NCBI GenBank assembly: GCA_012735505.1
Contig: JAAYHE010000003.1
Location: 1-64,000 of the forward strand
DNA from: Bacillota bacterium
Lineage (GTDB): Bacteria > Bacillota > UBA994 > UBA5500
Length of the DNA: 64,000 bases
Reading direction: 5' to 3'
Shown here: positions 16,530 to 25,669 of the stretch, piece after piece
Numbering within the stretch: position 1 is the stretch's first letter
How the letters are laid out: the number at the start of each line of letters is the position of its first letter
Notes under the pieces: model-generated
The model's input: only the letters and a program-made list of their open reading frames with translations
Told to the model about the DNA's origin: nothing
The model's database searches: none
Position numbers and translations under genes: made by a program

Positions 16530-17345
16530 ATGTTAGAACGGGCTCCTGCTCTGGCAGAATTGCGTAGTTTGTTGGGGGACGCTTACGACACCTGGCAAGA
16601 GCTCTACGACTATATTTCTGACCACTACATCATGGATATCCTCTGGGACGAGGGCGGTAAATACGGACATTACGAGTGCAAATTCCGCAAGAGCGGCAGG
16701 ACCTTATGTACGTTATACGTTAAGGATAACGAGCTCACCTGCTTGCTGATATTTGGCAAGAAGGAGCGCGAGCAGTTTGCAGCCATTAAAGCTTCGTTCC
16801 CAAGCGAATTACAAGCCGTTTACGACAACAGTAAAACGTATCATGATGGCAAATGGATGTATATCGGTTTGCAGGATTCGCGTCTGCTAGACTATATAAC
16901 TAAAATGCTAACTATCAAGAAGAAACCTAATAGAAACATGGCCATGTGCGGCTACTGCTGTGACCTTTGTAAGGCTTTGACTAGAAATATTAAGAGGCAG
17001 GATGAAAGACAACAGCTTTCGCTACTCTGGGAAAAATATTATGACTTGCAGATTCCTCCGGAAAAAATTGTCTGCGATGGTTGTCGGTCCAAGAAAAGGA
17101 GCGCAAAACGAGTCGACGACAACTGCCCCGTGCGGAAATGTGTGCTTGAACTGGGGCTAAATAGTTGTGGCGATTGTGCCGATTATCCGTGCGAGATTTT
17201 CGCCGAACGCGAAGGTCTGTCATCTGCAGACGCCAAGCAAAAACTGGGATCGTCTTATAACAACCAAGAATATGAGGATTATCTGTTGGCTTATGACAAC
17301 CGATCGCGCCTTGACCGTTATAAAGCTAGGCAGGCGAGAAGTTGA
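16530..17345 (+). CDS. DUF3788-DUF3795 fusion protein
   Basis: 271-aa cytoplasmic protein. Residues 1 to about 130 resemble DUF3788 (YdhG-like fold, KYGHYECKFRKSGRTLCTLY). Residues about 135-260 form a cysteine-rich DUF3795 domain, starting MAMCGYCCDLC and continuing with CDGCRSKKR, CPVRKC and CGDCADYPC, a likely zinc or iron-sulfur site. DUF3795 and DUF3788 are usually separate proteins, so the fusion suggests a shared role. Function unknown. ATG start with GGGAGGTGA. Confidence 0.75.
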   Translation: MLERAPALAELRSLLGDAYDTWQELYDYISDHYIMDILWDEGGKYGHYECKFRKSGRTLCTLYVKDNELTCLLIFGKKEREQFAAIKASFPSELQAVYDNSKTYHDGKWMYIGLQDSRLLDYITKMLTIKKKPNRNMAMCGYCCDLCKALTRNIKRQDERQQLSLLWEKYYDLQIPPEKIVCDGCRSKKRSAKRVDDNCPVRKCVLELGLNSCGDCADYPCEIFAEREGLSSADAKQKLGSSYNNQEYEDYLLAYDNRSRLDRYKARQARS

Positions 17346-17448
17346 CTTGCCAGGTTGACAGGCACCGACGTGGTGTTGAGTTAATATGATATACCGATGG
17401 CTATATTCGGGCCTATAACAAATTCAACCCCAAAGGAGGCTAGTGTCG

Positions 17449-18303
17449 GTGCCAAATCAGGACCATGATGATCTCTTGTTTGATGAACAGGACCTCTTAG
17501 AGGAAGATCAGGAGCTGCTAGAGTCTATTCCACCCGATCTGGATGAAACCCTGTTGCAGGAAGCTCGCTTTTGGACAGGGATCATGAAAGAGCATGCCCT
17601 TTTTATCGAGTTGGGCTTGCCGGCCGATCGGCGTGATTTACGCGCGGAGGCTGCTCGATTTAACCGATTGTTCGCTCGGTTAGAACGAGCCCTAGACAGG
17701 ACTTCCCGCTTGGGCGGCAGACTCTTGCAGCATCTCCAACGAGCCCTGGTAGCTTTCATCAATTTCAAAGAAAGGTTACTGCGTCTCTTGCTGGCTTGCC
17801 GCTTACCGGGCGGTGCCCTTTATCCCTTGTTGATCGACCATATTACCCGGGAGGCCAAGCGCTTCTTGCACCTGTTGAGCAAGCCAGAACTGGAAAATCG
17901 ATTACATGCCTTACTAAACGAGCAAGTATTCTGGCTGCGAGTTATGAAAGAGCATGCTGCCTTTGTGCGTCAACTGCTCGACCCGTCAGAGCGCACCCTG
18001 ATCGCGCAGGCAGAAGAATTTGTCATCATCTTCTCGCGCTTATCAGAAACAGCCAATGAGTTCGAGTCAATGGCAAGCGCTAATCCGCCTTCTTTTAACA
18101 CCGTGCGAAGGTTCACCAATGAAGTGATTCAGCAGACTATAGCGCTCCGTAATTTCAAGGCAGCAGCTTACGAATTGCTGCTCGAATGCCAGTTGTTAGG
18201 CATCTTTTCCTCACCCCTACTTGCTGACCACATTAGGCGTGAAGCCGATAAGTTCTTAGGTGAACTAGCCTTATTCACTCCGACTGAAGCTAATAGCAAA
18301 TAA
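17449..18303 (+). CDS. DUF2935 double-domain protein
   Basis: Helical protein of two similar halves: EARFWTGIMKEHALFI near residue 40 and EQVFWLRVMKEHAAFV near residue 165, each followed by a four-helix segment. This matches DUF2935, a ferritin-like helical fold with conserved His and Glu residues that could bind metal. The ORF track starts at the GTG at 17443; the GTG at 17449 lies nine bases after AGGAGG and is preferred (284 aa). Acidic N-terminus of about 35 residues. Function unknown, found mostly in Bacillota. Confidence 0.78.
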   Translation: MPNQDHDDLLFDEQDLLEEDQELLESIPPDLDETLLQEARFWTGIMKEHALFIELGLPADRRDLRAEAARFNRLFARLERALDRTSRLGGRLLQHLQRALVAFINFKERLLRLLLACRLPGGALYPLLIDHITREAKRFLHLLSKPELENRLHALLNEQVFWLRVMKEHAAFVRQLLDPSERTLIAQAEEFVIIFSRLSETANEFESMASANPPSFNTVRRFTNEVIQQTIALRNFKAAAYELLLECQLLGIFSSPLLADHIRREADKFLGELALFTPTEANSK

Positions 18304-18305
18304 AA

Positions 18306-18345
18306 GCTAAGAGCAGCCACTGCGAACGGCTGCTCTTAGCCTTTT
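18306..18345 (+). terminator. Bidirectional terminator
   Basis: GCTAAGAGCAGCC pairs perfectly with GGCTGCTCTTAGC around a 9-base loop, followed by CTTTT; TTTTA is read on the other strand. It separates the DUF2935 gene from the convergent zinc-ribbon gene. Confidence 0.88.
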
Positions 18346-18362
18346 GCTTTGCATGTAAGCTC

Positions 18363-18935
18363 TTAGACCTGAAATCCTTCTTTGCGATTATGATTGGCTA
18401 TTTCTTGGGCGATATCCCTTCTTATCATTTTATACTGCTGTTCCGTCAGAGTACCGGGCGGGGCATTATTTACTTCAGATAATTTTTCGAAGATGGTGCT
18501 TCCCCTCGCAAAAAGGTCACCCATAAATTTGGGTTCTGCATGAATTACCCAACGCCCAGCGTTGGCGGGGGCCCTATCTGGAGGGGTAAACATTTTGTGA
18601 TATTCCTTGCCGCATTTTTTACAGTGGAGTACGCGAATGCCAATGGGGTCGAACCACCTCTGATTTACTCCGGTTGCCCCGGTGAAAGCGCCGCGGTCTT
18701 CTTTATGGAACATGGGCAGGTTGCATTTTGGGCATTTGATACCCACAATGCGGTGGATCACGCGTGCTACTAACAGCACGCCCGTGATGGTGGCTGCCAC
18801 CATAAGTAGGTAGCGCAAGAAACCGCCATGAAATGCTAGCCTGATAATGAAGACAGCTACTAGCGCCACGACCGCCATATATAGGGGCATCCAGCTACGG
18901 GGATCAAAATCTCGTCCAAAGTTTCTGTTAGGCAT
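18363..18935 (-). CDS. Membrane protein with a zinc-ribbon loop, function unknown
   Basis: 190-aa protein, not recognised as a named family. Residues about 16-58 form two closely spaced membrane helices. A zinc ribbon follows, CPKC near 69-72 and CKKC near 104-107, probably on the cytoplasmic side, and then a basic C-terminal region that ends in a helical segment with EQQYKMIRRDIAQEIANHNRKE, like a short-C-terminal domain motif. ATG start with GGAGG upstream. Monocistronic. Confidence 0.65.
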   Translation of the reverse strand: MPNRNFGRDFDPRSWMPLYMAVVALVAVFIIRLAFHGGFLRYLLMVAATITGVLLVARVIHRIVGIKCPKCNLPMFHKEDRGAFTGATGVNQRWFDPIGIRVLHCKKCGKEYHKMFTPPDRAPANAGRWVIHAEPKFMGDLFARGSTIFEKLSEVNNAPPGTLTEQQYKMIRRDIAQEIANHNRKEGFQV

Positions 18936-19056
18936 AAGATCACCTCCGCATTAGTTAATACGTATATAAATCAGAAAAGTTCCTCTATCGTAGGTGCCAT
19001 AGGGGCGTCATGAGAAATGAACAGCCCCTAGGTTGGACATTTCGAATCACGCCCGC

Positions 19057-19079
19057 CCGGGAGGCCCCAAGCCTCCCGG
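19057..19079. other. Hairpin CCGGGAGGC/GCCTCCCGG
   Basis: A perfect 9-bp stem with a 5-base loop in the 225-base gap between the 5' end of the zinc-ribbon gene and the 3' end of the nucleotidase gene. No T-run on either strand. It may still end the leftward nucleotidase transcript. Confidence 0.5.
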
Positions 19080-19160
19080 ACAAGGTTACATGTAGTGCGT
19101 ACAGCTAGAGGGCGCGCCATAGGCACAGGCCCGCGGCTGTCGTTTTAATCACACTTGAAG

Positions 19161-21128
19161 TTAGGCTGTTCGGGCTCGGCGGCGCCGCAGCCAAAAGACC
19201 AGTAAGGCGAGGACAGCTATCACAAACAGGGCGGGCACCAGCCAGATAGGCAATGTTCTTACTACTACTATGCGGTCACTAGTAGCCGAGTAATAGGTTG
19301 GCATTTCTGGCAGCCCGGTGCTGCCCGGCTCTTGGCTTACGGCATATTCGAGCACAGCCTGCCAGACCTTATATTCTTGTCCGTCGCGGTAGACGATGCA
19401 GTCGTCAACTTCTACCGGGTTGCCCTGCTTATCTTTCATGACGAGTCCGAGGCTAGGTAAAACTTCGCCCACCATAGGCAGGAAGGCGGCTAGATAATAG
19501 TCGGAAACAACGTGATAAAGCTGTTGGTCGCCTCGTTTTAAAGGAGCCCAACTGCTATCAGCCTGCTGTACACCACTGCCTGTATAGCGTTCCGCTTTGA
19601 CCACTGCCCTACCGGTAGGGATGGGCAGGTTCTTGATGGGAATGGTAGCCAAGATAGCTCGGGTCGGGTCATATTCCATGCGTAAACCAGACGTCTGCAG
19701 GAAAAAGGCGTTACCTTGCAACTGGGGTAAAAGGGCAGTGATTTCCAGAATTCGGCGCACTTCCTCGCCGGTGAAATAGATTGAAACCAGAGGGTAACCC
19801 GGCTGTTCATCGGGTCCGAGCCCCATGCCAACTTGATTGACCAAGTCAAATAAGGTCACTTGCCCTTCCCGCCCTGTCAGGGTGCCGGGTTCGAGCCCGC
19901 CCCGGATAACGCCGTTGGCTTGGAAAGCAAAATCTACTTTTTCACCGGTTACCTTTTCACCCATCAGGCGCATAGCGTCGGTCACGAAATTACCGAAAGG
20001 TGTTTCGGTAAACTTAGGCTTGTTGTCCACCGGAAAATCCGTATGTAGAATAACTTGGCTCATGTTCTGGAAGCGACCAGCGCTGAGCCGATTTAAGAAA
20101 GTGTCGAGTTCTTGCGCCCAATCGTCAACCTGGGACTTATACCCAGTATCAAAAGGTACGCTGGTGTCTAACGGGAGCAAATAGGGTTGCCCGCTGCTTT
20201 CGTTCCGCAAACTAACCTTGCCAGTTTCTTGATCATAGGCCAGCTCGAGCAAGCCCAAGTGAGACAGCTGGCTGCCGGCTTGTGCGATGATGGTATCGCC
20301 TACGCGCAGGGGCTGGTCTAGGGTCTTATGGGTGTGTCCGCCGATGATGACATCGATACCTGGCACTGCTTGTGCCAGCAGCGTATCTTCTATTTCGCCG
20401 CTATGGGAAATGGCCACGATTACATCAGCCTCGGCTGCCTTTAGTTCGGCCACTGCCTGTTCAGCGGCGGCTAGCGGGTCGGTGAAGGTGACGGGGGTGG
20501 CATAGGGTGTAAAGTTAGTAGCGTCTTTTCCTAAGATGCCAAAAAAGCCGATGCGTAACCCGTTATCTAATGTCTTCACCCAGGTGGATTGGATGCCTAC
20601 ATGCGCTAGGGGATGGTCGTTGGGAATATTGGCGTTGCTAGCTACAATTGGCATCTTACTCGCCGCTTCGGGGTAGCCGGCTGCCTGAAAATAACGAGCT
20701 AGCCCGTCGGAACCAAAGTCGAATTCGTGGTTACCGAGGGTGATTAGGTCGTAACCGAGGGAAAGCATAAGTTGTAGTTCGGGAGCCTGTTGGTTGAGGG
20801 CCAGCCAAGCAAAAGGAGAACCGGTCAGGTAATCACCGGCCGAAAGAAGTAATACTGGCTCTCCGACCGCCTGCTTAGCAGCCCGAATCCTATTTACAGC
20901 ACTAGCTAGACGGGCAAAGCTACCGGCGGCGCCTGTAGCGCCACTAGGGTCATAATCGATCAAGGGTAAAGGTAGCAGGGCGGAATGTTCATCGTTGGTG
21001 TGTAGAATGGTGAAAAACAGTTCGCGGGCTGCAGTTTCGGCTCTAACTGGTGAGGCGGTCAGGATGCTGTTCACCACCAGCAGTAAACCTAGGGCTGCAG
21101 CCAGGAAGCGTTGCATTACTCTTTGCAT
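19161..21128 (-). CDS. 5'-nucleotidase/2',3'-cyclic phosphodiesterase family surface enzyme
   Basis: 655-aa exported metallophosphoesterase of the UshA/YfkN type that removes phosphate from nucleotides outside the cell. Order: signal peptide (about 1-30, cleavage near VRA-ET), calcineurin-like domain with HTNDEH, SAGDY and GNHEFDFG and the His pair region IIGGHTH, then the 5'-nucleotidase C-terminal domain (PFGNFVTDAM). The C-terminus is a membrane helix WLVPALFVIAVLALLVFWL followed by RRRRAR, so it is membrane-anchored without a sortase motif. Nucleosides released here could feed purine salvage with the adenine deaminase at 28.4 kb. Confidence 0.92.
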   Translation of the reverse strand: MQRVMQRFLAAALGLLLVVNSILTASPVRAETAARELFFTILHTNDEHSALLPLPLIDYDPSGATGAAGSFARLASAVNRIRAAKQAVGEPVLLLSAGDYLTGSPFAWLALNQQAPELQLMLSLGYDLITLGNHEFDFGSDGLARYFQAAGYPEAASKMPIVASNANIPNDHPLAHVGIQSTWVKTLDNGLRIGFFGILGKDATNFTPYATPVTFTDPLAAAEQAVAELKAAEADVIVAISHSGEIEDTLLAQAVPGIDVIIGGHTHKTLDQPLRVGDTIIAQAGSQLSHLGLLELAYDQETGKVSLRNESSGQPYLLPLDTSVPFDTGYKSQVDDWAQELDTFLNRLSAGRFQNMSQVILHTDFPVDNKPKFTETPFGNFVTDAMRLMGEKVTGEKVDFAFQANGVIRGGLEPGTLTGREGQVTLFDLVNQVGMGLGPDEQPGYPLVSIYFTGEEVRRILEITALLPQLQGNAFFLQTSGLRMEYDPTRAILATIPIKNLPIPTGRAVVKAERYTGSGVQQADSSWAPLKRGDQQLYHVVSDYYLAAFLPMVGEVLPSLGLVMKDKQGNPVEVDDCIVYRDGQEYKVWQAVLEYAVSQEPGSTGLPEMPTYYSATSDRIVVVRTLPIWLVPALFVIAVLALLVFWLRRRRARTA

Positions 21129-21211
21129 AGGATACCCCCCTCTAACTGGTCGTTGCTAGGCAACCATCACTTTCTCTGTTATATTCGCCTAGCTTGGAGG
21201 TTTACCTTCCC

Positions 21212-21233
21212 GGGAGGGCGAGCACACCCTCCC
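21212..21233. other. Hairpin GGGAGGG/CCCTCCC
   Basis: A 7-bp stem with an 8-base loop in the gap between divergent genes (nucleotidase and DUF318 permease). Role unknown; it may sit in the 5' leader of either gene. Confidence 0.35.
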
Positions 21234-21328
21234 TCTGATCTCTTTTGCCCCTTTGTCTTGCGGACAGGCAGAAGCTTGGCAGGCTTGGCATAAAGATAAA
21301 ATGGCAGGACAAGGAAGGGGGAGATCGC

Positions 21329-22375
21329 TTGAGAGAAGAAAGAGTAGTGTTAGCTCAACCTGTTGATTGGGCTTTTTGGTTGCTATTAGCCCTGCTGTTA
21401 GGTGCCCCTATAGTGGGTAGGCCTTGGTTAGAAGGAGTCAGCTGGTCGGGCTACCTACAGGGTTTCACTATGATGTTTATCAGTATATTGTTAGAGGCTG
21501 TACCGTTTGTTTTGTTAGGTGCCTTGCTTTCATCTATGATTCACATCTATCTGCAGGAAGATGTCGTGGCCCGCATGTTACCCAGAAGCCACTGGCTAGG
21601 CCTAGCCAGTGCCGCCTTATTCGGATTTCTCTTTCCGGTTTGCGAATGTGCCATTGTACCGATAACACGCGGGCTCGTGCGTAAAGGAGTACCAGTAGGC
21701 ATGGCAACAGCCTTCCTATTAGCCGTGCCCATCGTCAACCCCATCGTGCTGACGTCTACCTACTATGCTTTTGGCGGTGCGTGGGGAGTAGTTCTCCTAC
21801 GAGGCGTGTGCGGTTTCTTGGTGGCTGTTTTCGTTGGTCATTATTCGGGCCGACTTTACCAGCGTTACAACCCGTTACGCACAGTTGGCTTTTACGAAGT
21901 GCAAGATTGTGACTGTGGTCATGTGCATGCGCATGGACCGGTGGCAGGCGGGGCTGGGCATACACTGAGCCAAGCCTTGCTTGGGCTTTTGCAGCATACG
22001 CGTGATGAATTCTTTGAGGTCGGCCGCTTTTTGATCCTGGGGGCTGCCTTGTCGGCAGGCCTACAAACTCTGGTCCCGCGCCAGTGGCTGCTATCGCTGG
22101 GCCAACATAGCCTGCTGTCTATCTTAGCCATGATGGCTCTGGCCTACTTCCTTTCTCTCTGCTCGGAAGCAGATGCTTTTATTGCCCGTACTTTTGTGGG
22201 GCAATTTTCCAGCGGGTCGATCTTGGCGTTTCTGGTGCTGGGCCCGATGCTGGATCTGAAGGGTACGCTATTGCTCTCAGGCGCTTTCGAAGGACGCTTT
22301 GTGCGCCAATTAGCCATGACAGTGACTTTAGCAGTGCTAGGCGTAGGGCTTTTGGCCAACGCCTTCCATTTATAA
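21329..22375 (+). CDS. Permease of the DUF318/YraQ (UPF0718) family
   Basis: 348-aa membrane protein with about eight helices. The family signature FPVCECAIVPITRGLVRKG and the related second half are present. A cytosolic or outside loop near residue 190 reads CDCGHVHAHGPVAGGAGH, a likely metal-binding stretch. The ORF track starts at 21245; the TTG at 21329 follows GGGGGA by six bases and is preferred. It is followed 12 bases later by a TIGR03943 protein, its usual partner. The transported substrate of this pair is not established; metal-related roles are discussed for the family. Confidence 0.85.
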   Translation: MREERVVLAQPVDWAFWLLLALLLGAPIVGRPWLEGVSWSGYLQGFTMMFISILLEAVPFVLLGALLSSMIHIYLQEDVVARMLPRSHWLGLASAALFGFLFPVCECAIVPITRGLVRKGVPVGMATAFLLAVPIVNPIVLTSTYYAFGGAWGVVLLRGVCGFLVAVFVGHYSGRLYQRYNPLRTVGFYEVQDCDCGHVHAHGPVAGGAGHTLSQALLGLLQHTRDEFFEVGRFLILGAALSAGLQTLVPRQWLLSLGQHSLLSILAMMALAYFLSLCSEADAFIARTFVGQFSSGSILAFLVLGPMLDLKGTLLLSGAFEGRFVRQLAMTVTLAVLGVGLLANAFHL

Positions 22376-22387
22376 GGGGGCGGTCCA

Positions 22388-23137
22388 ATGCGGGGCTTAA
22401 GTTCGGGTGCTTTCATGTGGATGTTGACCTTACTCCTTAGTGCGGCTGCATTATGCTATCTGTTTTGGAGTGGTCAGTTGGCTTTCTATGTGCATCCTCG
22501 CATCAGAGGTGCTCTAGCTGTGGCAACTGCTCTAATTGCGCTGTTGGGTGGAGTTAGCTTGTGGGATTTACGTCAGCGGGCAGGTTTCCGCGTAAGTTGG
22601 GTTCATGCCCTATTTCTTATGCCTCTGATTCTCGCCCTCTGCTGCCCACCACAAATGCTGTCGCCCGAAGTGATTTCCCAAAAAGGGTTGATGGGTGTAT
22701 TGCGAGGGCATATTAATACCTGCGCTTCTCTGCATGGCCCAGCTCCGGTGTTTGCTCCCGAGCAGACTATTATTATCTCGGAAGAGAATTTCTTGGCCAT
22801 GATGGAAGCCTTGTGGGAAGAACCTGACCAATACGTAGGGCGAGAGGTAGAAATGCTCGGGTTCTACTACGAGGACCCGACCCTGGGCCCCGATGACTTT
22901 GTCTTGGCTCGACTAGTTATGACCTGCTGCGCTGCTGATGCAGAAGTAGCTGGCCTCTTATGCCGCTATCCGGGGCGGGGTCAATTGGTGCCTGGCCAGT
23001 GGGTGTTAGTGCGCGGGCGCTTGGCTCAAATGCCCTATTACAATGTTGCCCACCATACCGTCAATAACATGCCTTATATAGAAGTAACTAGTTTATCTCC
23101 TAGCCCAAAACCTGCTCAGGAATATATTTACCCTTAG
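22388..23137 (+). CDS. TIGR03943/DUF1980 family membrane protein
   Basis: 249-aa partner of the DUF318 permease. Two or three N-terminal membrane helices are followed by an outside domain with VGREVEMLGFYYEDP, the cysteine pair in RLVMTCCAADA and VLVRGRLAQMP, an OB-like region typical of the family. Its ATG comes 12 bases after the permease stop, with GGGGCGG upstream, so the two form an operon. The Cys pair and the His-rich loop of the partner both hint at metal handling, which is inference. Confidence 0.85.
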   Translation: MRGLSSGAFMWMLTLLLSAAALCYLFWSGQLAFYVHPRIRGALAVATALIALLGGVSLWDLRQRAGFRVSWVHALFLMPLILALCCPPQMLSPEVISQKGLMGVLRGHINTCASLHGPAPVFAPEQTIIISEENFLAMMEALWEEPDQYVGREVEMLGFYYEDPTLGPDDFVLARLVMTCCAADAEVAGLLCRYPGRGQLVPGQWVLVRGRLAQMPYYNVAHHTVNNMPYIEVTSLSPSPKPAQEYIYP

Positions 23138-23238
23138 GTTGAGGCAGGTGAGCATGTAAGCAGGACTTACGCAGGCTTGGCGCGAAGCAGTTAGCAAGGG
23201 TTTACAACCCTAATTCTCAGTAAAGGAGTTTTGGCAAC

Positions 23239-24840
23239 ATGATTAACCAACTTACTGCCGAACAACAACTGCAGATAGACAGCATTTTTGCCCAATGGAA
23301 TCAGCCTGGCTCACCTGGCTGCGCTCTAGCCATCACCCTAGATGATGAAATTGTCTATGAGCGTGGTTATGGCTATGCCCAGCTGGAATACGACATTCCC
23401 ATCACTCCGGAAACTATCTTTCATGTAGCTTCTGTATCCAAGCAGTTTACAGCTATGGCAATCGCCTTACTGGCTGCTGAGGGTTTGGTAGATCTAGATG
23501 CTAACGTACGCCAATACGTGCCAGAGCTATATGAGTTTGACTACCCGGTCACAGTGCGGCAGCTTGTACACCACACCAGCGGCCTGCGGGATCAGTGGGA
23601 ACTCTTAATGGTGGCCGGTTGGCGCTTGGATGACGTGATTACAAAAGAACATCTCATGAAAATGATCATGCGCCAGCGCGAGCTAAATTTTGTGCCCGGC
23701 TCCGAATACCTCTATAGCAATACGGGGTATACGCTGATGGCTGAAATAGTAGAGCGAGTCGCGGGACAGACGCTGCGCCAGTTTGCAGCTGAGCGCATAT
23801 TCCAACCCCTAGGCATGCATGACACCCATTTTCACGATGATCACGAGGAAATTGTCAAGAACCGCGCCTATTCCTATGCGCCTAGGTTGGCAGGAGGTTG
23901 GCATAAGAGTGTACTCAGCTATGCTAATGTTGGTGCGACCAGTTTGTTCACGACGGTCCGCGATTTGAGCCAATGGCTGGCCAACTTTAGCCATGCGCGA
24001 GTGGGTGGTAATGAAGTAATAGAACAGATGCACCAGCGTTATGTGCTCAACAATGGTGAAACCATCCCCTACGGTTTCGGCCTTATGTTTGCCGAATATA
24101 AGGGTTGGCAGGAAATAGGACATTCGGGTGCCGATGCCGGCTTCCGCAGCTGGTGCGGCCGGATCGAACCCCATGGCCTAGGAATTGTGGTATTATCTAA
24201 TTGCTCTACGGCGGTGCCCCGCGAGCTAGCGCGACGGGTAGCGGATGTCATGCTAGCCGATAAAGAAGTTAAAGTCGTGGAGGCGGCCGAGCCGCACGCC
24301 CAGTTGTGCCCAGCCGATTGTGCAGGGGCCTACTTGGTGCAGTATTTGGGCCAGCAACTTTTAATCACAGTAAAAGACGGCGGTCTTTATGCCCAATTAG
24401 AGGAGGCTGATGTGCCGGAGCTGCTGCAGCCCTTAGATGAAAGCAGCTACAAGGCTACCGTGAGTGGAGCCAAGATCACCTTTAATCGCGACGAGGCTGG
24501 CCAAGTCAACGGCTGTACCTGGCAGCAACAGGGCATCAATATGGCCGGCAAAAAGATGCCCGATTATCAGCTCAGTGCTAGGGAGCTAGCCGAATACGTC
24601 GGCCGCTACTATAGCCCCGAGTTAGATACCACTTACCGCCTGGAGGTACGTGATGACGAGTTAGTCGTTTCCTTCCAACGCCACCCTGATGTAGTCTTGG
24701 TTCCCTGGGGTACTGACCATTTTGTGCGCCAGCGCACGCCTGCGACCGAGTTCAAGTTCATGCGGGAGGCAGGTGAGATCGTCGGGTTCCGGCTCAGTGG
24801 GGGTCGCATCCGTAACGTGTGGTTTAGACGGACTTTGTAA
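23239..24840 (+). CDS. Serine hydrolase of the beta-lactamase/penicillin-binding class C family
   Basis: 533-aa protein. The serine hydrolase part (about 1-345) has SVSK with Ser65 and Lys68, the YSNTGY motif near 160 and the third motif GHSGADAGF near 295. The C-terminal part consists of lipocalin-like beta domains as in DUF3471-type enzymes. No signal peptide, so a cytosolic esterase or D-amino peptidase is more likely than antibiotic resistance. ATG start with AAAGGAG. Closed by a hairpin at 24847. Confidence 0.88.
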   Translation: MINQLTAEQQLQIDSIFAQWNQPGSPGCALAITLDDEIVYERGYGYAQLEYDIPITPETIFHVASVSKQFTAMAIALLAAEGLVDLDANVRQYVPELYEFDYPVTVRQLVHHTSGLRDQWELLMVAGWRLDDVITKEHLMKMIMRQRELNFVPGSEYLYSNTGYTLMAEIVERVAGQTLRQFAAERIFQPLGMHDTHFHDDHEEIVKNRAYSYAPRLAGGWHKSVLSYANVGATSLFTTVRDLSQWLANFSHARVGGNEVIEQMHQRYVLNNGETIPYGFGLMFAEYKGWQEIGHSGADAGFRSWCGRIEPHGLGIVVLSNCSTAVPRELARRVADVMLADKEVKVVEAAEPHAQLCPADCAGAYLVQYLGQQLLITVKDGGLYAQLEEADVPELLQPLDESSYKATVSGAKITFNRDEAGQVNGCTWQQQGINMAGKKMPDYQLSARELAEYVGRYYSPELDTTYRLEVRDDELVVSFQRHPDVVLVPWGTDHFVRQRTPATEFKFMREAGEIVGFRLSGGRIRNVWFRRTL

Positions 24841-24846
24841 ACACTG

Positions 24847-24879
24847 GCCCTGGGTTTGCTTCCAGGCAAAACCCAGGGC
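24847..24879 (+). terminator. Terminator-like hairpin
   Basis: GCCCTGGGTTT pairs with AAACCCAGGGC around a short loop directly after the serine hydrolase stop. The T-run is poor (ATAATTCTA). Confidence 0.65.
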
Positions 24880-24945
24880 ATAATTCTAGCCTTGTTATGG
24901 TGTTGGGAATAGATTGTTATTACTAATAGAGATGGGTGAATGTGA

Positions 24946-25545
24946 TTGGGTGAAAAAACGTATGATCGAGCGCTACGTATTAAAACAATGGGCCTACGCG
25001 AGTGGCGAGATCATACGGTCGAATATAATCGTTATGAGGCTACGCCTTATGAGGCCCTAGATTTGTTATTCAAGCACTATAAGATAGAGAAGACAGACCA
25101 AGTAGTCGACTTTGGCTGTGGCCGAGGTCGGGTAGTCTTTTATATTCATAACCGCTTTCAGGTGCCGGTTACAGGCATTGAAGTTAATGAGCTAACCTAT
25201 GAAGAGGCACTACAAAACAAGGCTAGATACAGACAAAGGGCTCAGCATATCAAAGCTCCGATTCGTTTTGAATTTGGCTTGGCCGAACACTATCAGGTGC
25301 GCCCCGAAGATAACGTATTCTACTTTTTTAACCCCTTCTCCGCTAAAACCTTTAACAAGGTAGTTAAGAACATCGTGCGTTCTGCCCAAGAGGTTGAGCG
25401 CACGATGGATATTATTTTGTATTACCCCTTGCCCAAGTTCAAAATGATTATGCAACAGAATACCCCCTTTAGACTGATCAACAAAGTGAGGATGCCTAGA
25501 GCAAAAGACAAAGCCGAGAAGTTCTTGATTTATAGGTACCCATAA
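24946..25545 (+). CDS. Class I SAM-dependent methyltransferase
   Basis: 199-aa protein with the SAM-binding motif VVDFGCGRGRVVFY (residues about 54-67) and the acidic end of strand 2, VTGIEVNELTYEEA. The NPF motif in FYFFNPFSAKTFN occupies the motif IV place and suggests an N-methyltransferase-like site, but the substrate is unknown. TTG start, with a modest GGGTGA upstream. No operon partner: the next gene has its own promoter and T-box. Confidence 0.82.
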   Translation: MGEKTYDRALRIKTMGLREWRDHTVEYNRYEATPYEALDLLFKHYKIEKTDQVVDFGCGRGRVVFYIHNRFQVPVTGIEVNELTYEEALQNKARYRQRAQHIKAPIRFEFGLAEHYQVRPEDNVFYFFNPFSAKTFNKVVKNIVRSAQEVERTMDIILYYPLPKFKMIMQQNTPFRLINKVRMPRAKDKAEKFLIYRYP

Positions 25546-25623
25546 GCGATCATAGAGAAGCAGAAGAGGTACCGTTTTAATCAGGCCCAAAGCATTCTCG
25601 TTCTTTGCCAGTCCGTCAGGTGC

Positions 25624-25652
25624 TTGACTTCCTCCTAGTGGCCTGTTAAAAT
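25624..25652 (+). promoter_or_regulatory. Sigma-A promoter of the glyS leader
   Basis: TTGACT and TAAAAT with a 17-base spacer, directly before the T-box leader. Confidence 0.75.
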
Positions 25653-25669
25653 TTAGCCAATTGAATAGG

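Noticed and set aside
23239-24840. Beta-lactamase acting as antibiotic resistance gene
   Set aside because: The SxxK/YxN motifs are shared by many esterases and peptidases, there is no signal peptide, and C-terminal lipocalin-like domains point elsewhere.
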